DNA from: Paludisphaera soli
Lineage (GTDB): Bacteria > Planctomycetota > Planctomycetia > Isosphaerales > Isosphaeraceae
DNA length: 64,000 bases
Reading direction: 5' to 3'
Assembly: GCF_011064595.1 (NCBI RefSeq)
Contig: NZ_JAALJI010000010.1
Coordinates: 124,001 to 188,000, forward strand
The translations under genes were made by a program, and so were the position numbers. Shown here one piece after another: positions 41,981-53,308 of this stretch; positions within the stretch are counted from its first letter, which is position 1; each line of letters begins with the position of its first letter. The notes under the pieces were generated by a model, which was not told the DNA's origin, made no database searches, and saw nothing but the letters and a program-made list of their open reading frames with translations.

Positions 41981-43234
41981 TTAGTTGATGAACGCGTCCT
42001 GGCTGACCGGCTGCTGCTTGTAGGGGACAGGGAGCTTGCTGCCGGCGGGGGTCAGGATCTTGGCATACACGACGCCGTCGATCGAGTTCTGGATGAACCG
42101 GACGGAGCCGTCGCAGAAGGCGAAGTTGCTGCCGTTCGGGTGCCCGCTGGTGACGAACGGGAAGGTCCCCTTGATCGTCAGGGCCTGGCCGTAGCCGATG
42201 TTCTCGAAGTTGCCGACCCGATTGGCGGCCGCCCAGGTCGTGGCGTCGGTGGAGTTGGTGCCATCGGCCAAGGCCGTGTTGCACGCGCCACTGGCCCCAC
42301 AGATGTCGTCGGAGCCCATGAACAGGGCGAAGGTCGGCCAGGGGGCGGCCCAGTTGCTCTCGACCATGCCGGAGTACGCCGTCCCGGTCGAGTAGCCGAC
42401 CAGCGTGCTCTCGCCGATCAGGACGGTCGAGCCGGAGCCGTCGACGATGCTGGCGGTGGTGGTCTTCGTGCCGCCCCAGCCCGGGTTGCGTCCGCTGAGG
42501 GCGCCGGGGATGTCGGTGACCGTGTCGATCCCGTTGTTGTTGCTGTAGATCGAGTTGATGAACATGACGCCGAGCTTCTGGTTGACGCCCTGGGCCAGCG
42601 CCCCGGCGGAATCCCAGCTGAGCGCCTGGCTCTGGCTGCCGCCGGCCGAATCGCCGTCCATCGTGAAGCCCTGCCACCGCAAGGGGGCGGCCGCGTACCG
42701 GGCGAAGCCGCCGTTGGCGGCGTAGCTCAGGTTGCCCTCATTCGGGGTGAAGTTGGAGTCGTCCGGGCATCGCAGGATGGCGAGGGCCGTCCGGGAGATG
42801 AGGGCGTTCGGCGTCGACGTGCCGGGGGCCGTCGTCGCCAGGTAGTTCAACTCATGCGTCCAGTTGTTCGCCAGGTCGGCCTGGTCGAGATCCTGGAGGA
42901 TTTCGACGACCCAGCTCTTGGCCGCGCGGGGGGCGATGGTCGTGGCGTTGGGGGCCTGGGCCTCGTAGAGGACCGACTCGTTCGCCGCGTCGTGCGCGGG
43001 CGTGACCGGATATTCGAAGAACGTGCCCGCCGCCGGGTAGGCGCCCTTGCGGATGGCGTAGTTGTTGAGCGCCAGGCCGATGTTCTTGAGGTTGTTCTGG
43101 CACTGGGCGCGGCGGGCGGCCTCGCGGGCCGACTGGATGGCCGGCAGCAGCAGGCCGACCAGGACGCCGATGATGCTGATGACGACCAGCAGCTCGATCA
43201 GCGTGAAACCTTGGCGACGACGACGGGGCTTCAT
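41981..43234 (-). CDS. DUF1559 pseudopilin (H-x9-DG type)
   Basis: The 417-residue protein starts [18 protein letters not shown], a type III prepilin signal with Glu at +5, followed by the long N-terminal helix. It carries the DUF1559 pattern [26 protein letters not shown]-type segment and, near the C-terminus, the family hallmark H-x9-DG ([13 protein letters not shown]). These proteins are abundant in planctomycetes and are processed by prepilin peptidase. AAAGGA nine nt upstream supports ATG 43234. It has its own promoter candidate and terminator, so it is probably a separate transcript from the pseudopilin operon. Confidence 0.9.
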   Translation of the reverse strand: MKPRRRRQGFTLIELLVVISIIGVLVGLLLPAIQSAREAARRAQCQNNLKNIGLALNNYAIRKGAYPAAGTFFEYPVTPAHDAANESVLYEAQAPNATTIAPRAAKSWVVEILQDLDQADLANNWTHELNYLATTAPGTSTPNALISRTALAILRCPDDSNFTPNEGNLSYAANGGFARYAAAPLRWQGFTMDGDSAGGSQSQALSWDSAGALAQGVNQKLGVMFINSIYSNNNGIDTVTDIPGALSGRNPGWGGTKTTTASIVDGSGSTVLIGESTLVGYSTGTAYSGMVESNWAAPWPTFALFMGSDDICGASGACNTALADGTNSTDATTWAAANRVGNFENIGYGQALTIKGTFPFVTSGHPNGSNFAFCDGSVRFIQNSIDGVVYAKILTPAGSKLPVPYKQQPVSQDAFIN

Positions 43235-43277
43235 GAAGGCTGTCCTTTCACTAGACGGGGAGAACGAGACTACCGGA

Positions 43278-43307
43278 ATCGTATCCAAACATCGACCCCT
43301 AAGACAA
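43278..43307 (-). promoter_or_regulatory. Candidate promoter for DUF1559 gene
   Basis: Minus-strand TTGTCT (four of six), 18 nt, TACGAT (four of six), about 45 nt before the start codon. Confidence 0.33.
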
Positions 43308-43314
43308 TACGTTC

Positions 43315-43344
43315 GGCCCGGGCCCCTGTGACGAGGCCCGGGCC
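43315..43344 (-). terminator. GC hairpin after the giant pseudopilin gene
   Basis: GGCCCGGGCC occurs twice (43315-43324 and 43335-43344). As it is self-complementary, the two copies pair as a 10-bp stem with a 10-nt loop, starting 11 nt after the stop codon of the 1994-aa gene. No T-run follows. Confidence 0.5.
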
Positions 43345-43355
43345 CCGGGCCGGGC

Positions 43356-46300
43356 TCATTCGATCGTCCGACGGTACAGGACGGCGGCCTGGTAGGCCCC
43401 CATCGACTCGGGGTCGAAGCCCGTGAGCTTCAGGCGGTCGACCACGAAGAAGCTGCGATAGCGAGTGTTCTCGGCCGTGGAAGCCCCGATCTCCGGCCCC
43501 AGGATGTCGAAGGCCGCCTGGGGGTAGGTGGGATCACCGACCATCGCGATGTCCCCCTCCCGCTTCACCTCGAAGAACCCGACCGTGATCCAGACCGCGA
43601 ACTGGTGCGTCCGCACGGTGGTCAGGTTCATGACCCGCTGCATCAGCTCGCCCCGGAAATACGGGTGCTGGGTCTGGTTGACGCCGCCGCCGCCGCGACC
43701 GAGGGAGATCTCGGGGTAGCCGGTGGGGGTGTTGGCCTGGGGGATGAAGACGCTGGTCGCGCCGTCGTTGAGGTTCACCGTCGGCCCGCTCGTGACCGTC
43801 ACGATGGGAGGGAGCCCGCCGATCGTCGGGTTGTTGGCCCCGGCAGGTCGAATGCGGTTGATCGAGCCGTCTCCGAGGACGCTGGCGTTGCTCTCTGCCG
43901 AGCCGTCCGGGATCTGGAAGAGCCGACGCGTGGGAATGGCCGGGGGCAGCACGGTAGCGGCGGCGGTGCTGATCGGGCCGACCACCCGGTTGTAGCCGGG
44001 GAACAGGGCCAGGTTCCGGACGCCCGGATCGTTCGTGGTGGCGGGGTCGACGACGGGGTCGGAGAAGAACGAAGGCGGCAGCGACGCCGGCCGCATCGAC
44101 GTGGCGTCCACGTCCGGGAACGTGAGCGACCGGAAGGGACGCTCGGCCGGGATCTTGGTCAGGTAATCCGGGTGGGCGGAGTTCACCGGGGGGGCCGGCG
44201 GCGTGATCGCGGCGTTCTGCCCGGTCACCCCCTCGCCGAATCCGAAGAGGAAGCCCGACCCGCCGTGCCGCGCCCAGAGGAACTGCGCGAAGGCCGCCTT
44301 CATCCGATTCGCCAAACCGCCCGCGACGGGATCCGGGGCGACCGTCCCCACGTTCTGCATGGGGTGGGCGTACGCCGGGGCCCCGTTGTCCCGGGTCCCG
44401 GTGACGACCATCGGGATCGTGGGATAACCGGCAGCCAGGGGCCCCGTCCAGAGTCCCCCTGTGAATTCCGTCAGGCCGACCGCGGCCGGCAGAGGCAGCT
44501 GATATGGGTTCATCAGCTGCTGCAGGAAGGTGGGGACGGCCCCCGACATATCCTGCTTGCCGAGGAGGGCGAGGAAGACCTCCTCATCGATGATCAGGTT
44601 CAGGTTGAGCTGCCCCGCCCGGAGGTCCTGACGGGCCCAGTCGAAGTTCGTCCCCGCCGCGACGGTGCCGATCGCGCCGGCCATCTGGCTGGGGACCTCG
44701 AAGAACTCGAACATCCGGAACCAGCCGTCGCTGGCGTAGCCGCCCACGGTCGCCGGTGCGGTCGGGGTCGTGTAGAGCGTATCCGCGATGCCCGAGGCCC
44801 CGGCCGCCGTGTAGAAGAATTTGTCGACCAGGTAGGGGAACGTGTGGGGCCTGACGGGGTTCGCCGTCGCCTCGAAAGTGAACGGCTGGGCCAGCTCCGC
44901 CGTGGCGAACGGGCTCGCGACGGTTGGCGTGAGGATCGGCCTCGTGATCGCGTTGCGGCTGGTAGTCAGCACGCCGGCCGCCGCGTTGGCGAGTCCCACT
45001 CGCTGGGGTGACAGGGGATCCCCCGAGGGGGCGAACTCCGCGAAGTGCTTGGTGAACAGGCCGGGGGCCACGCCGGGCACGAGGGTCAGCTCGAAGGGGC
45101 TCGTGAAGTCGCGGTCGTGGAACGGGAAGAGGTCCCAGTACTCGGCCGGGTTCCCGCCGACGATCGTGCCGTCGTTCGGGAGGCCTAAGGTGTGATAGAT
45201 CTGGCCGAGGGAGACTTGGGGCCCCTGAGAGCCGGTCTGCTGCGTGGCGCTGGTCCCGTAGTTGATGACCCCTCCCAGGGTGGTCACCGGCGCGGCGATC
45301 TGGTTGGTGTAGCCGTAGCGGGGGTCGATGTTGCCTCCCACGGCACCGTTCACCGGAACGGCCTGGCCGCCGCGATAGGGCTGGAGACGCTGATACGAGA
45401 AGATGTCATTGGTGCCTTTAAGGGTGACGATGTCCACCCGGTCGGGCTCGTCCGACGGAGTGGGGTTGGGATCGGTCCGCACGGTGCCGCCGGCATCGAT
45501 GTAAGGGAACCGCATGCTGTCCACGACGACCATCGGATTGTCGTCCGAGACCGGGGCCATCGGATTGGCGGGGCGGCGCAGGCAGACCCAGTAATACGTG
45601 GCCTGCCCCGCCGTCCGGGGGATCTTGATGGGCCGGGTCGTGGTGCGCGTGCCGTCGATCTGCTTCGGGAGCACCCCGAACGGCAGGGTGAAGCCAGCCA
45701 CGGCCCCGTTCATCGGGTCGTGGTCCGCGGCCAGCGTGAAGAGGTTCGCGGTGGCGGGGAGGCTGGTCGCCACCGGGATGGTCTCGCTGTCGGCCTCGGT
45801 CCCGGCGCCGGGGAAGGCGTTCGCGATCGTCGCAACGTACTTCGGGTCGGCCGCCGTGCCGAAGAAGTCGACGGCCGTCGCCCCCTTCTGACGGGGAAGA
45901 GGATTCAGGACGGCGTTGGTCGCCGGCGTGAAGGCGGCCGGGTGGAGGGGCGTCAGGCTGTGGAGCGTGGAGCCCGGCTGGAGCTGACCGTTGAAGGGGT
46001 CGGGACGGCTGCCGGGGGTGTCCTCGGTGAAGATCAGGTCCCAGCAGGCGCCGTCGTAGGGGGCGCCTGCGGCCGAGTTGAACCCGCTCAAGTTGACCTG
46101 GCCGGCGTTGTTCGCGGGCGTCCCGGTCTCGGGCTTGGTCAGCGTGTTCACCAGCTCCACGAAGAACCGGCCGGTGTCCACGCCCGACCCGACGCCCTCC
46201 TTACGGGCATAGGAGTAGGCGAGCACCTCGTTGATCGCGACCGGATTGAACTCCATCCCGAACTGCTCGAGCGGCGTGATGCCCGTCCCCGAGGTGAACG

Positions 46301-49300
46301 TGAGCATCGGGAGCGTGTTCAGCGGCGTCAGCGTGCCGATGGGCGCGAAGTTGACGTCCGGGTTGACCCACTTGGTCATCGTGCAGTCGGGGTCGCGAAA
46401 GTCGACCAGGTTGACGAGGTACTGGCCGAGCTGCGCCAGCTCCTCGGGCGTATCGACGGACCGCGGCGGCAGCACGGTCTTGAGGAGTTGATAGGCGTCG
46501 GTGATCCACTTGCGGCGGATCGGCTCGTTGGGGTCGTTCGAGACCGGCAGCGGCATGTTCAGGTTGATCTTCCGCCCCCGCTGTGCCAGGGCCGGCGTGT
46601 AGGTGGTCGGCGAGATCGACGCCATGTTGGCGTTGGTCGTGGGCGACGCGAATCGACGGTTGTCGGGAAACTGCGGATCGCCCGCGGCGTGGGGCGGGAC
46701 GTCCAGCGGCCGGTCGAAAGCGTACGGCGGGTTGTCGTTCGTCCAGGCGTAGGCGTTCGTCTCCCACGACTCGACGGCGAAGAGCCGACGCCGCCGAAGC
46801 GCGTCCAGGTCGTTGAGGAAACTGATCGGCGCCAGCGAAGCCAGCCGGCTGCCGAGCGCCGGGCCGTCGACGTCCTGACGGCGGTAGAGCCACTCCAGGT
46901 CCGCGTTGCTGAACGGCGAATCCAGGTTCGGGTTGAGCTTGTAGAGGTTCAACTCGTCGGCCTCGTTCAGGCCGTCGGACCGGCTGTCCACCGCGACGTT
47001 GACCACGGTGCCGGAGTCGTCGGTGTAGCTGTAGTTGTAGTCGACGCCCGAGTTGATCTTGTTGTCGTAGGTCGGCATCTGCGTGGGCGTGCCGACCGCG
47101 TCGGTGGCGGGCGGGGGGAAGGTCTTGTAGGCCAGCATGCCGCCGGAACGCTGCGGGGTGCCGCGGGTGTTCGGGTTGAGAAACGCCTCGTAGCCGTGGA
47201 GGATGTTGTTATTGTGGGCGACTCTCGCGCCCAGGTTCGCCAGGCTGGCCATGGCCGCCGGATAGGGGTCGCCGTTTCCCCAGGGGTAGCCGATCTGGCC
47301 GGTGCCCGGGTCGATCTGCCCGGGGAGGCCGGGGGGGCGATAGTAGCCGCGATACTCGACGCGGCCCCAGTAGTCGCCTCCGCTGCCGCCGCCGCCCCGG
47401 GAGTTCCAGCGGCTCACCGAGCCCGACCCGTTCAGATCGACCGGCGTGAGGAACCGTCGCATCCGCTCGACCGGCAGCAGCAGCGCGCCGGCGGCGTCGT
47501 AGAAGTCGGAATCGCCCCGCTCGCCGAGCCGTCCGGTCGCCCCGGCCGGGTAGGCGTCGAACGAGTTGAAATCGTCGTCGGCCGCGTCGGCCGGGACGCC
47601 GCTGGAGTTGTAGTCGTAGACGCTGATCGAATAGCCCGGCCGGACCTCGTTGCTGTAGTTCGCACCGAGGGGGGCGTAGGAGCCGCCGGGGACGGAATCC
47701 GGCTCGCCCCAACGGCCGGCGACAGGGTTGGTCGTTCGGACGACGGGGTTCGGAGCGACGGGAGGCCTGTTCCCGGCGTTATCGACGTCGCCGGCGTCGG
47801 CCTTGCCGTTGGGAAGCGAGGTGTAGCGAGGGATGGTCTGCGCGACGTCTTGCCAGCCCATCTGCACGGGGTCGACGTCGCCGTTGACCTGGCCGGTGGT
47901 GTCCGGCGCGTCGGGGTTCGCCTGCGGCCGGGTGCCGGCCACGATGTTGCGAAGCTGCGTGAGGCGGACGTCGAGGGCCGAGGCGTCGGCCTGGGCGTAA
48001 CCGGAGGCGAACGCGTTCTGCAGGCCGTAGGTCGGGTCGACCTCGCTGACCGAATTGCCGAGGTTCGACGCGTGGGTGGCGTTGCTTTCCTCGCCCGTGG
48101 CCCGCCCCGCCAGGTTGCCGGCGGTGTTCAGCGGGATCCGGCCGTTGAGGCCGACGACCATGAAGGCGAAGAGGGGCTTGTAGAGCGTCCCCTGGGCGTT
48201 GCGGCGGGCGGGGTAGCCGAGGTCGACCCAGACCGAGTCGGTGATCCCGTCGCCGTCGTTGTCCACGTCGTAGGTGATCTTGCCGGTGGTCGGGCTGGGG
48301 ATCAGGTCGGGGAAGGTCGCCGGGTCGTGGCCGTCGGATGCACGCGGGCGGAGGATGCGGGACAGGCTGGTGCGGTCCGGCAACTCCCAGTCGTTCAGGC
48401 CGGCCGCCGGGTAGCGGATGTTGGCGGGGCGGTGGAACGACGGGATGATCAGCTGGCCGTCGGCGCTCTGCATCGCCAGGAACCAGTTTTCCAGGTCGAC
48501 GGCGTCGTAGTCCTCGTCCATCCCAACCGCGCCGGGGGAGTCCAGGTTGTACCGGAAGTTGCCGAACTTCGCGTCGACGTTCTTGCCGGCCCCGTTGAAG
48601 GCGTGCAGCCAGCGGCCGTCGAGGATGAAGCGATACTCGGTCGTGTAATTCGTGCCCAAGGTGTTCAGGAGCGCGCTGGCGGGGGTCACCGTGGTCGTGG
48701 CCACGGGGAGGTTGCTGGGGTTGAAGAGTCTGGTCGACGCGTCCGTCGGCGCGATTGCGACCGAGAGGGTGCGGGGATTGGTCGAGCCCGAGACGAAGCC
48801 GCCGTCGGCCACCACCTCGAACGTCTGGCCGATCACGCCGGTCGAGCCGGGAGGCGCGGTGCCGTTGTAGGCGACGCGGATCGTCCACCGCGTGAAGTCA
48901 TACCCGTAGAAGGCCGGGTCGCCCTCGGCGAGGTTCGTCGTCAGGATGTACCGGTTCGGCAGCGCATCCGGGTCGATCCGGGTGATGTAGAACAACGCGT
49001 TGTTCCCCGGGGCGGTGCGGGCGCCGTCGGGGCGGGCCTCCAGGTAGCCGTTGCGGTTGGAGTCGTTGCCGTACATGTCGCGGGCCAGGCTGTGGCCGCG
49101 GATGGCCGAGCGGGCGTCGTTGGTGTCGCTGATGAGCTGCGACAGGGCGAAGTCCATCAGCAGTTCGCTCTGGGGCTGGATCTTCGACTGGGCGAAGCTC
49201 CGGCTGGCGATCCGCGACTGCCCGGTGAACGTGGCGAACGTCACGCCGATCACCGCCATCAGCCCCAGCACGCCGAGGACGAGGATCAGGATGACCCCCC

Positions 49301-49340
49301 GCCGCTCGCGACGTCGCATTCGATACGCACTGGTCGTCAT
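43356..49340 (-). CDS. Giant GspK/PilX-like minor pseudopilin, 1994 aa
   Basis: The N-terminus ([30 protein letters not shown]) is a prepilin-like signal and transmembrane helix without the +5 Glu, as in GspK. About 1950 residues outside the membrane follow, rich in Asn, Pro, Gly, Thr and Asp. Calcium-loop-like pieces occur ([11 protein letters not shown] near residue 95, [12 protein letters not shown] near residue 365). GspK proteins are about 320 residues, so this is six times normal. I see no catalytic domain. AAGGGGG lies just upstream of ATG 49340. It is the last gene of the pilus-like operon, 102 nt after the GspJ-like gene. Confidence 0.75.
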   Translation of the reverse strand: MTTSAYRMRRRERRGVILILVLGVLGLMAVIGVTFATFTGQSRIASRSFAQSKIQPQSELLMDFALSQLISDTNDARSAIRGHSLARDMYGNDSNRNGYLEARPDGARTAPGNNALFYITRIDPDALPNRYILTTNLAEGDPAFYGYDFTRWTIRVAYNGTAPPGSTGVIGQTFEVVADGGFVSGSTNPRTLSVAIAPTDASTRLFNPSNLPVATTTVTPASALLNTLGTNYTTEYRFILDGRWLHAFNGAGKNVDAKFGNFRYNLDSPGAVGMDEDYDAVDLENWFLAMQSADGQLIIPSFHRPANIRYPAAGLNDWELPDRTSLSRILRPRASDGHDPATFPDLIPSPTTGKITYDVDNDGDGITDSVWVDLGYPARRNAQGTLYKPLFAFMVVGLNGRIPLNTAGNLAGRATGEESNATHASNLGNSVSEVDPTYGLQNAFASGYAQADASALDVRLTQLRNIVAGTRPQANPDAPDTTGQVNGDVDPVQMGWQDVAQTIPRYTSLPNGKADAGDVDNAGNRPPVAPNPVVRTTNPVAGRWGEPDSVPGGSYAPLGANYSNEVRPGYSISVYDYNSSGVPADAADDDFNSFDAYPAGATGRLGERGDSDFYDAAGALLLPVERMRRFLTPVDLNGSGSVSRWNSRGGGGSGGDYWGRVEYRGYYRPPGLPGQIDPGTGQIGYPWGNGDPYPAAMASLANLGARVAHNNNILHGYEAFLNPNTRGTPQRSGGMLAYKTFPPPATDAVGTPTQMPTYDNKINSGVDYNYSYTDDSGTVVNVAVDSRSDGLNEADELNLYKLNPNLDSPFSNADLEWLYRRQDVDGPALGSRLASLAPISFLNDLDALRRRRLFAVESWETNAYAWTNDNPPYAFDRPLDVPPHAAGDPQFPDNRRFASPTTNANMASISPTTYTPALAQRGRKINLNMPLPVSNDPNEPIRRKWITDAYQLLKTVLPPRSVDTPEELAQLGQYLVNLVDFRDPDCTMTKWVNPDVNFAPIGTLTPLNTLPMLTFTSGTGITPLEQFGMEFNPVAINEVLAYSYARKEGVGSGVDTGRFFVELVNTLTKPETGTPANNAGQVNLSGFNSAAGAPYDGACWDLIFTEDTPGSRPDPFNGQLQPGSTLHSLTPLHPAAFTPATNAVLNPLPRQKGATAVDFFGTAADPKYVATIANAFPGAGTEADSETIPVATSLPATANLFTLAADHDPMNGAVAGFTLPFGVLPKQIDGTRTTTRPIKIPRTAGQATYYWVCLRRPANPMAPVSDDNPMVVVDSMRFPYIDAGGTVRTDPNPTPSDEPDRVDIVTLKGTNDIFSYQRLQPYRGGQAVPVNGAVGGNIDPRYGYTNQIAAPVTTLGGVINYGTSATQQTGSQGPQVSLGQIYHTLGLPNDGTIVGGNPAEYWDLFPFHDRDFTSPFELTLVPGVAPGLFTKHFAEFAPSGDPLSPQRVGLANAAAGVLTTSRNAITRPILTPTVASPFATAELAQPFTFEATANPVRPHTFPYLVDKFFYTAAGASGIADTLYTTPTAPATVGGYASDGWFRMFEFFEVPSQMAGAIGTVAAGTNFDWARQDLRAGQLNLNLIIDEEVFLALLGKQDMSGAVPTFLQQLMNPYQLPLPAAVGLTEFTGGLWTGPLAAGYPTIPMVVTGTRDNGAPAYAHPMQNVGTVAPDPVAGGLANRMKAAFAQFLWARHGGSGFLFGFGEGVTGQNAAITPPAPPVNSAHPDYLTKIPAERPFRSLTFPDVDATSMRPASLPPSFFSDPVVDPATTNDPGVRNLALFPGYNRVVGPISTAAATVLPPAIPTRRLFQIPDGSAESNASVLGDGSINRIRPAGANNPTIGGLPPIVTVTSGPTVNLNDGATSVFIPQANTPTGYPEISLGRGGGGVNQTQHPYFRGELMQRVMNLTTVRTHQFAVWITVGFFEVKREGDIAMVGDPTYPQAAFDILGPEIGASTAENTRYRSFFVVDRLKLTGFDPESMGAYQAAVLYRRTIE

Positions 49341-49442
49341 GGTCGTCCCCCTTGCTCCCTCGACTCGCCGCCGTCCGGCTTCCGCCCGTGCCTGGTTTCG
49401 ACGCCTTCGGGCGTCCGCGCGTTCCGAATTTCTTCGTGGACG

Positions 49443-51668
49443 TCAGAGCTTCTCGGTGAAGTCCTGACGGATGGTGAGGATCTTGATGCGTTGATTGGTC
49501 GGGTCGGCCACCCGCACCTGGACCTGGATCCCCCGCAGCGGGGCCGGGTACGGCGCCGGGTAGGACGGGTAGATCGGCGGCGAGAACGGCGGCCCGTGGG
49601 GGAAGCCGTCGATCGCCCGCACGCCCGTCGCCGGGGCTTTGCTGTAGGTCGTCGACCACGAGTCCCACACCCGCCGCAGGCGGATGAGGCCGGGGGCGTT
49701 GTCGCCGATGTTGCCGTCGTAGGTGGGGTACGTAGACCCGTAGAAGCCCGCCGCGACGGCCCCGTACTGGGAGTCGAACCGGTAGTCGTTGATCAGCGGC
49801 GGCATCCGGCCCTCGTGGGCGAACGTCTGGTCCAGCACGTTGTACGCCGAGCCGTTGATCAGGGCGTAGGCGTTGGGGCCGAAGGCGCCGGCGAATGCGT
49901 CGAAATTGCCGTACAGATACGGCAGGTTTTCATTCGTGCCGAGCGAGGGATTCGCCCCGACGCTGGTGGCCGGACCGGCGATCCGCAGGTCGTCGCCCCA
50001 GCCGAGGTCGGCGTAGTCGGCGAGGGCCGGGTCGAAGGCCTTCACGTCGAAGCTGCGGACGTTGGTGAGGATCAGGTCGTCCTCCCAGCTGTTGTCGGCC
50101 CAGAGGGGATTGGTCGGATCGCCGGCGAAGTAGCCCGAGTTGGCCCCGGTCCCGTCCGTGAACAGCTGCGCCTTACGCACCCCACGCCAGTCGGCCGTCA
50201 TGGGGGGGAGGAGCTGGTTCCCCGCGATGTTCGCACCCCGCTCGACATGCCCGGAGAGGGTCTCGCCGGCGTTCGCCGGGATCGCGTTGGAGGGGAGCAG
50301 GCCGTTCGGGAAGGCGTGGCCGACTCCCGGCTGATTGACCTGGAAGGTCGGGTCGTTCCACTCCGGCGCCAGGGTCTCCCGCCAGGTCGGGAACTGCCAC
50401 AGCGTCTGGAGGTTGCTCCAGTTCTGGCCCGTCACGGTGGGCGCCGGGGCGTTGTCGCCCAGGTCGAGCGGATTGTGGTTCAGGTTGAGCAGGTAGTTGA
50501 TCGGGTCGGTGTCGAACTGGTAGATCGTCGTGCCGTCGCCGTTCGTCGCCCAGGGGGCGGGTGCGTGGATCCAGCCGGGCGAGTAGTTCGCCAGGGCCTG
50601 GGCCTGCGAGTAGGCGCCCCGGAAGACATACGGGAAGGCCAGGCTGTAGCGTCTCGGATAGAGGTTGCCGTTTCCGGTGATCGCCGGCCTGTTAAAGACG
50701 TTCCAGAGGACGCGCGTCGTCGACCCGCCCGCGACGGAATCTTCGATCATGTTGGGGTAGAGCGTCGGATACCAGTCCGGCACATTGTCGCCGTTGAAAT
50801 CGTCGGGGATGCCGTCGGGGATCAAGCCGCCGGCCAGGTTCACGAAGTCGTCGGCGAACCGAGGCATGGCGAAGCGGTTGTGGCGGTCGGTCAGGTCCGC
50901 GAGCGAGTTCAGGACCACCGAGTTGTTGGCGCCGTTCGTGGACGGCAGGCCGCGTGCCGCCGGCCGAGCGGAGAGGTCGTTGACCCCCTGCCAGCTCACT
51001 TGGAGCCCACCGAGGTCGGGCGGGAAGAACGCCCAGGGAAACGTCGGCGCCCCGGAACTCGTCGAGGCCACGTAATAACCCAGATTCCAGGTGGCGGCGG
51101 CTACCTCGGAAAATGAGGGCACGATCCGGGACTGCAGCTCGGGGGCCACCAGCAGGACCCGCCTGTAGAGGTTGCCGTTGCGGAGGAAGTAGATGACCTC
51201 GGCGTACTCGCTGGTGACGGTGATCGGCCGCGAGGCGCTCCGTTCGGCCGGAGTCAGCAGATCCATGTACAGGGTGGTCGTCAGCACGTTAGCCGGCTTG
51301 GCCCACATTCGGCCCGTGAACGGGCGGCCGGCGGGGGCTTTGACGGTCAGTCGGATATAGTCGTCGATGTCCTCGCCGTCGTTGTCGGCGTACTCGTTCT
51401 CGCCGTACTCGAAGTAGCCGCGTTGGTCCTTGGGGTCGTTGGGCGGGGTGAACTTGGCCGTGGCGCCGGCGAGGTCCGAGCGCAGGGTGGAGTCGAGCCG
51501 GCGCAGGTCGTCGTCGAGCCGCTGGTACACCTGGGCGGCGTTCATCGAGCCGGTCGCGGCCTGGAAGATCTGGACGACGAGCGCCATCATCAGCAGGAGC
51601 ACGGCCAGCGTGACCAGCATCTCGACGAGCGTCACGCCTCGTCGGCGGCGGCGGAGATTCGCGTTCAT
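49443..51668 (-). CDS. GspJ-like prepilin, 741 aa
   Basis: A type III signal (RRRRRGVTLVEMLVTLAVLLLMMALVVQ, Glu +5) starts the protein. A helix then continues as AAQVYQRLDDDLRRLDSTLRSDLAGA, close to GspJ/PilW minor pseudopilins. The body of about 690 residues is mostly strand- and loop-rich, with a DFNGDNVPDWYP motif near residue 290. Normal GspJ is about 200 residues. ATG 51668 has GAAGG about 11 nt upstream. GTG 51686 is an alternative. It lies 155 nt after the GspI-like gene. Confidence 0.8.
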   Translation of the reverse strand: MNANLRRRRRGVTLVEMLVTLAVLLLMMALVVQIFQAATGSMNAAQVYQRLDDDLRRLDSTLRSDLAGATAKFTPPNDPKDQRGYFEYGENEYADNDGEDIDDYIRLTVKAPAGRPFTGRMWAKPANVLTTTLYMDLLTPAERSASRPITVTSEYAEVIYFLRNGNLYRRVLLVAPELQSRIVPSFSEVAAATWNLGYYVASTSSGAPTFPWAFFPPDLGGLQVSWQGVNDLSARPAARGLPSTNGANNSVVLNSLADLTDRHNRFAMPRFADDFVNLAGGLIPDGIPDDFNGDNVPDWYPTLYPNMIEDSVAGGSTTRVLWNVFNRPAITGNGNLYPRRYSLAFPYVFRGAYSQAQALANYSPGWIHAPAPWATNGDGTTIYQFDTDPINYLLNLNHNPLDLGDNAPAPTVTGQNWSNLQTLWQFPTWRETLAPEWNDPTFQVNQPGVGHAFPNGLLPSNAIPANAGETLSGHVERGANIAGNQLLPPMTADWRGVRKAQLFTDGTGANSGYFAGDPTNPLWADNSWEDDLILTNVRSFDVKAFDPALADYADLGWGDDLRIAGPATSVGANPSLGTNENLPYLYGNFDAFAGAFGPNAYALINGSAYNVLDQTFAHEGRMPPLINDYRFDSQYGAVAAGFYGSTYPTYDGNIGDNAPGLIRLRRVWDSWSTTYSKAPATGVRAIDGFPHGPPFSPPIYPSYPAPYPAPLRGIQVQVRVADPTNQRIKILTIRQDFTEKL

Positions 51669-51823
51669 GCGGCGGTAGACCTTCACGACTGGGCCCCTGC
51701 ACTGGGTGGCCCGCCCGTCCCCGAGGCGGGGAAGCCGCGACGGGCGGAGAGCGGGTCGGACGATCGCGGCGAAGACGAGGCGACGCGGCCGCGATCGTCG
51801 AGATCGGCGAATGGATCGATCAA

Positions 51824-53308
51824 TCAGTGGATGACGATGGTCTGCGGGATGACGTTGACGACGTGGGGCGCGATCAGGGCCGCGTTCACGACCGCCGGGC
51901 TCGGCGTGGCGCCCGCGGTCATCGGCGTCCGGGCGCGGAGGGCCGAGTTGACCTGGACGATCATCCGGCGGAAGCCGCCGGTCACGTTGGGGTCGCCCGC
52001 GAAGCCCGGATCGACCACCGCCGGCGTCGTCTTCACGACCTGATACCAGAACGCCCGCTGCGCCGGGGTGTTGTCCCACTTGCCGCCGTTGAGCGGGTTC
52101 GGCACCCCGACGAAACGGCCAGTGTCGTCCGTCTGGACGACGGTGCCCTGGGTGTTGAGGGCGACGAGCTGCTGACGCTCGTAGGTGACGTCGCAGATCC
52201 AGTCGCCGGTCTTCACGATCGGGTCGGCCATCGTGGCGGGCCAACGCAGCAGCACGGTGCGGTCGGCCGCCGACCCATAGCCGACGGGCCCGAACGCCGC
52301 GACGTTCGTGCTGTAGCCGAAGACCGCCTCCACCACCGTCTCGTCGGCCGGCTTGACGATCGTCACGGAGGAGTCGAGCGGACTGGGCATCGATTCCAGG
52401 TCGAAGGCCCGGTTCTCATAGATCACCAGGTCCCCCTCGAAAGTGGCGGCGTTGCTGGAGCTGCCGAGCCGGCCGGTGAAGATCCAGGAGAACCGCCAGT
52501 CGTTGACCGACGCGCCGGTGCCGCTGATGGTCCGGTCTGGGAGGATCGGGCTCAGGTTCGACGGGTTGTTCATCTCGTTCCAGACCACGTCCTCCGGCGA
52601 CACGAAGATCGACGGCACATTGTTGGTCGTCTGCATGAAATAGATCGGGAACGTGTTTCCAGCTCCATCGGTGTAAGTGGAGCGGACCCGGCCGTTGAAG
52701 TTCGTCAACCGCTGGAGCCCGTGGGCGCTCGGGGCGCCGCCGTCGGGATCGTTGCGGACGAAGCCGATCCCGGAGCCGAAGCGGGCCTCGGGTACCACGC
52801 CGGCCCCGGCGGGATCCTGCGGATACAGCGTCATCTTGTATCGCCAGAGCGGATCGTAGGCGAATGGGAGCCCGGCGCTGCCGCGGATATGGAAGAGGGA
52901 GTTGCCCGCGTCGAGCCCCACCAGGTCGGTCAAAGCGGCACCGGCGTAGACGTCCCCGCCGTAGCTCGCGGCGTCCTGCAGGAGCGGGTTGAAGAGGCCG
53001 TCCGGCGTCCTGACGCTGACCTGGCAAGGGTACCAGGAGCTGAAGCCCGCATAGAGGTTCAGCAGATCGGCATAAACGAACGACTGCGCGTTGACGAGGT
53101 TCCGCGCGGCCATGTCGGCGGCGGCCGACTCGAACAGGAGGGCCGAGCGTGACTGCCTCTGGGCCTCGCGGAGCCGCAGCAGGCCGATCGGGAACAGTGT
53201 GGCGATCGAGACCAGCCCGACCCCCAGGATCATGATCCCGATCAGGATCTCCGTCAGGGTGATGCCCGACCGGCCCGGCCGGTCGCGATGGTCGCCGGGG
53301 CGGATCAT
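51824..53308 (-). CDS. GspI/PilV-like prepilin, 494 aa
   Basis: The signal RSGITLTEILIGIMILGVGLVSIATLFPIG (Glu +5) with a following REAQRQSRSALLFESAAADMAA helix matches GspI/PilV minor pseudopilins. The extracytoplasmic part is about 430 residues, against about 100 in normal GspI. It starts ATG 53308, overlapping the stop of the GspH-like gene (ATGA), so it is coupled to it. No enzyme motif is seen. Confidence 0.8.
   Translation of the reverse strand: MIRPGDHRDRPGRSGITLTEILIGIMILGVGLVSIATLFPIGLLRLREAQRQSRSALLFESAAADMAARNLVNAQSFVYADLLNLYAGFSSWYPCQVSVRTPDGLFNPLLQDAASYGGDVYAGAALTDLVGLDAGNSLFHIRGSAGLPFAYDPLWRYKMTLYPQDPAGAGVVPEARFGSGIGFVRNDPDGGAPSAHGLQRLTNFNGRVRSTYTDGAGNTFPIYFMQTTNNVPSIFVSPEDVVWNEMNNPSNLSPILPDRTISGTGASVNDWRFSWIFTGRLGSSSNAATFEGDLVIYENRAFDLESMPSPLDSSVTIVKPADETVVEAVFGYSTNVAAFGPVGYGSAADRTVLLRWPATMADPIVKTGDWICDVTYERQQLVALNTQGTVVQTDDTGRFVGVPNPLNGGKWDNTPAQRAFWYQVVKTTPAVVDPGFAGDPNVTGGFRRMIVQVNSALRARTPMTAGATPSPAVVNAALIAPHVVNVIPQTIVIH

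Noticed and set aside
45192-51116. 1974-aa open frame on the plus strand opposite the pseudopilin genes
   Set aside because: It runs across two real minus-strand genes and their gap, is almost pure Val/Arg/Gly/Asp, and has no domain. It is a frame shadow of GC-rich coding DNA.
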